Shown in pieces: positions 59,424-64,000 of a stretch of 64,000 nucleotides of DNA. Position 1 is the stretch's first letter, and each line of letters begins with the position of its first letter. The position numbers were made by a program, and so were the translations under genes. Below the pieces are notes generated by a model. It worked only from the letters and a program-made list of their open reading frames with translations. It searched no databases and had not been told where the DNA came from. This DNA is from Labyrinthula sp. Ha (taxonomy: Eukaryota > Sar > Bigyra > Labyrinthulida > Labyrinthulaceae): contig JAALGZ010000016.1 in the NCBI GenBank assembly GCA_015227615.1, positions 496,001 to 560,000 on the forward strand, written 5' to 3'.

Positions 59424-60344
59424 CTAATTAGTTCTGTATTTCGCTCTAAACTCTTCATACGATGTATATCCATATTTCTTTTGAACAAGTTCTTCCCATG
59501 CGTCAGAAATCAACTGTTTTACCGAATCAGGAATCATCTCTCCTTCTCCACTTTTTCCTGATCTTACTAACTTACCTCCTGCTCCTTGGAAATTTGCCTT
59601 CAACTCTGGGTTCTTACTAAGTACTCTCATCATAACTTCTTTATGTGAAAACTGTTCTTTATGCTCTTTCATAAACTCAAGAGAAGACATTCTTTCTGCT
59701 GTATCGCAACGTTTCTTAAACTCTTCTTCCGGAAGTTCACCTAAACCCATAAATTTAGCTATTTTTTCAATATTTTCTCTCGGTTTTTCTTTCATATCTT
59801 CATAAAAAAGAAAAAGAACATTTTCTGGATTCTTTCTTGCAGCTTCCATATATGAAACAATATGATCAATTGGAAGCGCAAAGATACCAGGATCCTTATA
59901 CAAGGTTTTACCAAAGGCTTCCATTGAACAAGTTGACGGATTTGCTACTGGAGAAGTAAGCATAAAGTGATATAAAGAAACAAAAGCATCTTTTGGTTCT
60001 CTAGTAACAGCAATATATTTTCCTCCTTTAGCTATTGTTTCATAAGTATCATGACTTTTGAATACTCTTGGATTATATTTCTGTTCGTCATTTAAGTCTT
60101 GACCTACATCATGGGCCATAACATCCCAAGGAGTTTCTAGAAGAATGTCTTTAAAGTCTGTGTCTCCATTTGAGCGCAACATATGACAGATTTGCAAGGT
60201 CCAGGTTGTTCCGCATTTTCCAGCAGTCGCTACGAAGACATCATCGTCCCTTGGCTTGAAAGTTCTGCCCAATTCTATTGACTTAGGACTGAAGATTCCA
60301 TCTAGTCTAGCTCTAACTACTGCAAGTACTTCTTTTGAATCCAT
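59424..60344 (-). CDS. Cytosolic-type sulfotransferase, copy 2
   Basis: 306 residues, ATG start, single exon, same length as copy 1 at 39958-40878. All PAPS-binding elements are kept: G-K-C-G-T-T-W (42-48), R-E-P-K-D-A-F-V-S (115-123), R-S-G-K-S-G near 265, and the catalytic-type H98. By eye about 55 of 306 residues differ from copy 1. The changes crowd into the first 20 and last 90 residues, while residues 20-220 are about 90% identical. Both copies therefore look functional, and the divergent C-terminal part may shift acceptor preference. Soluble PAPS-dependent transfer of sulfate in the cytosol is inferred from the family. Both copies lie on the same strand, consistent with an original tandem duplication later spread apart by insertions. 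Confidence 0.93.
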   Translation of the reverse strand: MDSKEVLAVVRARLDGIFSPKSIELGRTFKPRDDDVFVATAGKCGTTWTLQICHMLRSNGDTDFKDILLETPWDVMAHDVGQDLNDEQKYNPRVFKSHDTYETIAKGGKYIAVTREPKDAFVSLYHFMLTSPVANPSTCSMEAFGKTLYKDPGIFALPIDHIVSYMEAARKNPENVLFLFYEDMKEKPRENIEKIAKFMGLGELPEEEFKKRCDTAERMSSLEFMKEHKEQFSHKEVMMRVLSKNPELKANFQGAGGKLVRSGKSGEGEMIPDSVKQLISDAWEELVQKKYGYTSYEEFRAKYRTN

Positions 60345-61481
60345 TTTTAATTTTGTTTTGGTTATTATACATCGGCTTTAGGCGATGGTTAAAAGTAGTA
60401 AACAGTAAGCCAGAAACACCGAGATGTCGAAGCATATCTGAAAAGATGTGCTCTTTTCGGTGTACCAAGTTGTGCGTAACTCCAAATACATTTGTTTTTC
60501 TTTATTGTTGTTCATTTGATATCGTAGTTACATGGTTTGATTATTCAATACTAACCAAGAAGTTTGTTAAGATATTGGTATTGAACTAGTATTGATATTT
60601 GTACATTTCAAAATCGAGAATATAGTGTCATTATGGTTCTAAACCTTATATTTGAAGAGCATATTTGAAAAAAAATCATGAATTTTAATATATATAGTTT
60701 ACTTTTGATTCTTTAACTTATGAAAATTTATACTTTTGGATTTTGATATAATGACTGAAATGAAGAAAAGGTGTAAGGCCCTCAATCCCGATATCTTTAA
60801 ACAATATCAAGAATGAGGACTCAAATTCTATATGTATTGTGTCTTGAATGTATCGAATTGACTGATGAGATCGTTCATACATGAACATCACCGGTGTGGT
60901 AGGAAAGCAATAGTGATCACTAATTCACAATGTAACTGCAAAGATATTAACGTTAGATATTCAAAATATTGATTATTTACATTAACTTTATTCAAAAACT
61001 TAGCAAAATCTTAGTAAAATATTAACATTACTTTAACGGTATGTTGCTTCTGAATCTTAGACATTCATATTTTCCCAAGACTAAATCTTTCCATTTTCAG
61101 AATAGTCAGGTATTTTGTATAGATATACAAAACCTGGTTGGAACATATAGATAAGACCTATTCTATTAATTCCTGTTAGTTCAAGTTTGAAATATATGGA
61201 CTGAAATAAATTCTTATTACTAGCTGTTCAAATACTCTTGAAATATGAGTACCTTGTAATATAAGCGGTTTAAGCGAATTAAGAGTTTAAGAAAATACAA
61301 AAAGAAAACTTATAATTTTATATTTTACTCTACTTTTTGCACAGCAAACTACTTTGAGAACAAGCCGATACAGTCGTCCTTTTGAAAGTCCGTAGAATTT
61401 GTAGAAAGAAGTTTATTTTTGGACTATAAACGAATATTGATCAATATTCCCTGTGGCTTGATATTTTCAAAGATTTAGAGA
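60345..61481. other. Sulfotransferase promoter side and leader of the second LTR element
   Basis: 1.1 kb without genes. The left part should be the promoter of sulfotransferase copy 2. The right part probably contains the 5' LTR and leader of the retrotransposon whose gag begins at 61482. Its LTR ends cannot be set because the matching 3' LTR lies beyond the window. Confidence 0.5.
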
Positions 61482-64000
61482 ATGTCTGGAGTAGATCAAA
61501 ACGAGCTTACGCGTCCTTTGAATCAGAAGCAGATGCTGGCTCTTTATGAAAGTATGCAGAAGACCTTGGATTCAACAAGAAGAGCTATAGAAGCTTTGCA
61601 GTTAAGTTCTAATGAAAAGCAATTAAGTAACATTACGCAGAATGGTGCGATGATTTGTCAGGATTTCAAGGTCAATGATTTAAAAGTTCTCGAAAGAAAG
61701 AATGTAGAGAAGTTTATCTATCAGTATGAGAGGCTGTCTTTACAACAGAAAAGAGATATTAACTTGACTCAATTCGTAGATTTGGATCTTTTTATTCACT
61801 TACGACGACTAGATGTTACTAGAACTAATGAAGATCTTGTGGATTATTTAAAGATCCTATTGTTAGAAATGAAAGAGCAAGCTTTGGAGGAAGCCGAAGT
61901 GATGATCGCCAAACATGTGAAATACAACTTCAAACTAAGAGAGGAAGATGCGATAGAAATCCTTTTTAGTGAAGTGCAGGAGATCATTAAGTTGCAACCA
62001 TCCACTGCAAAACTCAATAAGAAAAAGATTGCGTTAGCGATCTTCGCTAAATTGCCTAAATACATCTGGGTAGAGGCTAGCAGGCTTAGTTTGAATCCTG
62101 CTTTAACCGATGTTGACCACGTGCGATTACAACAATATGTGCTGGAGTGTCTGCCTCCGCTGTGTGTAAGAAACGAGATGAAAAAACGAGTCAACTTTAA
62201 GAAGATCCAGTTAGGAAAGTTCAAAGAAAGTGCTCCTATTGAGGTGAACGAGGTGAATACCAAGGGAGAGAGGAAACCACACTCTCATTTCAAGAAGCAA
62301 TCTTCTAATGATGAACCAGACTTATGTAATCATTGCTGGTTTTATGGACATAGAAGCTTTAAGTGCTGGATGAGGTTAAAACTTATTAGGAATGGAAATA
62401 AGAATCCATCCTCGCAGCCCAAACCAGATGGAGAGGTTTTAAGGAAGAGATTGCTAAAGTGGAAAGAGAATAAAAAGAAGGGCTGGAAGAGAAATTTTAA
62501 GAAACCGGTCGAGAAGTCCACGTTTACATCCAATGAAGTGACGCCGGCTAATGAAGGCGCAGTTGAGGATGTAGAGACCGACATTATTGAAGTCGTTCCT
62601 GCAGGATCGGTCGATGAGATATTTTTAAGTGAATGTACTGATGTAGCAAATGCAGAAGTGCGGGATGTAGCGGAAAATGAGATTAATCATGTCGAAGCTG
62701 AACTTGTTTTAGAAACCAGAAAAGGTCCGATGGTGGTGGACGGTATTTTAGATTCTGGAGCTAGAAAAACCTCGGGGGCAAGGAATTTATTTGAAAAGTT
62801 CTGCTGGAAGATAGAGGATATCAAGAGAAAGACATTTGTGAGAGTGGCCTCTGGGAATTTGTATCCCGTTTTTAAGATTGGTCATTTACTACCTTCAGTA
62901 AGGATTCCAGGATTTGGAGATTATTCGCTGGGACCTGTGGCAGTGCTGCTAGTTGAACAAGTGAAGAACTGGACGAAACTTTTAATAGGAAAAGAGGTTC
63001 TAAAACTCCATGGTCTTGATCCTACGCAGATTTTAGTTCGACGATTAAGGAACACAGGAAATGGAAGATCTTCTAAACTAACTGAAAAGGTTGAGAAATC
63101 AGTGAAATCTTTCAAAGAAACATGTGAAGTCAATGAGTGTATTACAGTCGAAGGAGCTTATTTAGCGAACTGGTTCAAGAGCAAGGTTTTTGGTGACCTT
63201 GAATTTGATGTCGTCAATACAATGGCAATTAATCCACACGTTTTTAGCGAGCCTGGTATTGAGAATCCATTAGAGTTACAAAAAGGAATGGTAGAGGCAT
63301 TTGCAGTAGAAGAAAATAAAATAAGTTTTGAAGAAGGAGGTGCGTGGCCCGAGCCAGTGATATTTAATGCTAGACATGATGCAGAGCTAGAGGAGTTGAC
63401 TGGTGTCGGAGAAAATTTAGAAGTTACCAGAGAAGCAGATTTAATGAGATTGAAAGATTTGCTGAAAGGAAAATTAAAGGAAATACCTGCTCAAATATTT
63501 GGTGAAGATAAGAAGTTAAAAATGGAATTTGATGACTTGATTTTACACCATGTAGCCGCTTTTGGCGATGATTTATCCCCAACTCAATTATCTCTTCTAA
63601 AACCTATGAGATGTTCTTTAATGGAGGGAACATCAGTGGGAGTTTTTAATGCGATCGCCCTTGGTATCGAAAAAGAGGAGTTCATGAAGAAAAGAGTGGA
63701 CCAGATGATAAAAAATAAAATTGTTGAGGTTAATGATGACCCAACAACATGTATGAGAGCTTTTGTTGTTCCAAAAAAAGGGCCTAAAAAATACCGAATG
63801 GTGGTTGATTTCAGGCCATTAAATGCAGTTACGCAAAAGGTTGTTAATAACCTACCGAATATTGATCTACAGGTCGCTAAGATAAAAGGAAACACTATTT
63901 TTGGATCATTCGACCTGTTAAGCGGGTTTGATTATTTACCAACACATCATAACTCGCAACATTTATTTACCTTTGGAACACCTTGGGGTGTGTCTTACCC
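61482..64000 (+). mobile_element. Ty3-like LTR retrotransposon, gag-protease-RT part, cut by window edge
   Basis: One frame stays open from an ATG at 61482 to the window end (about 839 codons), so the visible part looks whole. Order: a helical gag region; a C-x2-C-x4-H-x4-C knuckle (C-N-H-C...H...C) near codon 285; a retropepsin motif G-I-L-D-S-G-A-R-K-T near codon 425; then reverse transcriptase with V-P-K-K-G-P-K-K-Y-R-M-V-V-D-F-R and S-F-D-L-L-S-G-F-D-Y. This is the standard Ty3 order, in contrast to the element at 41049-48854, though the shared S-F-D-x-L-S-G-F-D-Y block suggests a common clade. Gag and pol appear fused in one frame. RNase H, integrase and the 3' LTR are outside the window. 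Confidence 0.88.

Overview
The window looks like nuclear DNA of a unicellular eukaryote. It is AT-rich, its genes are widely spaced, and several carry very short GT-AG introns (30, 30, 31, 31 and 72 nt). A long Pro-Thr-rich stalk on a REJ/GPS membrane protein, and a seven-helix protein ending in an RGS domain, are features I associate with stramenopile-type protists. That assignment is an inference, because no rRNA or organelle marker is present.

Layout. 1-3268 is non-coding and holds a 191-bp tandem duplication. 3269-16282 is the gene cluster: 7TM-RGS protein (+), aldo/keto reductase (+), ribosomal protein uL3 (+), a five-exon Rab GTPase (-), the polyadenylation factor CPSF160 (+, two exons) and a family-2 glycosyltransferase (-). 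The uL3 and Rab stop codons lie 4 bp apart, and CPSF160 and the glycosyltransferase overlap tail to tail by 19 bp. 16283-21800 shows nothing recognisable. 21801-27758 is a 1985-residue polycystin-1-like protein with REJ and GPS regions (-). 27759-39957 is a 12-kb AT-rich desert. Two paralogous cytosolic-type sulfotransferases (39958-40878 and 59424-60344, both -) bracket about 20 kb that contains a 7.8-kb LTR retrotransposon (41049-48854), another desert, and a decayed multi-pass membrane protein gene (57084-58575). The right edge (61482 to the end) is the first part of a second Ty3-like retrotransposon.

Most interesting object. The 41049-48854 element has 478-bp LTRs that differ at about 13 positions and a 5-bp target duplication, so it inserted fairly recently. 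Besides gag, reverse transcriptase, RNase H and integrase regions it carries, downstream of integrase, a retropepsin-like region and then a 198-codon open frame that is clearly an MT-A70-family adenine methyltransferase. Both the cargo and the domain order are unusual for a Ty3-like element. The element is broken as a whole.

The host genes do not form one pathway. They cover signalling (7TM-RGS, Rab, REJ/GPS receptor), RNA processing (CPSF160), translation (uL3) and small-molecule or glycan chemistry (aldo/keto reductase, GT2, sulfotransferases).
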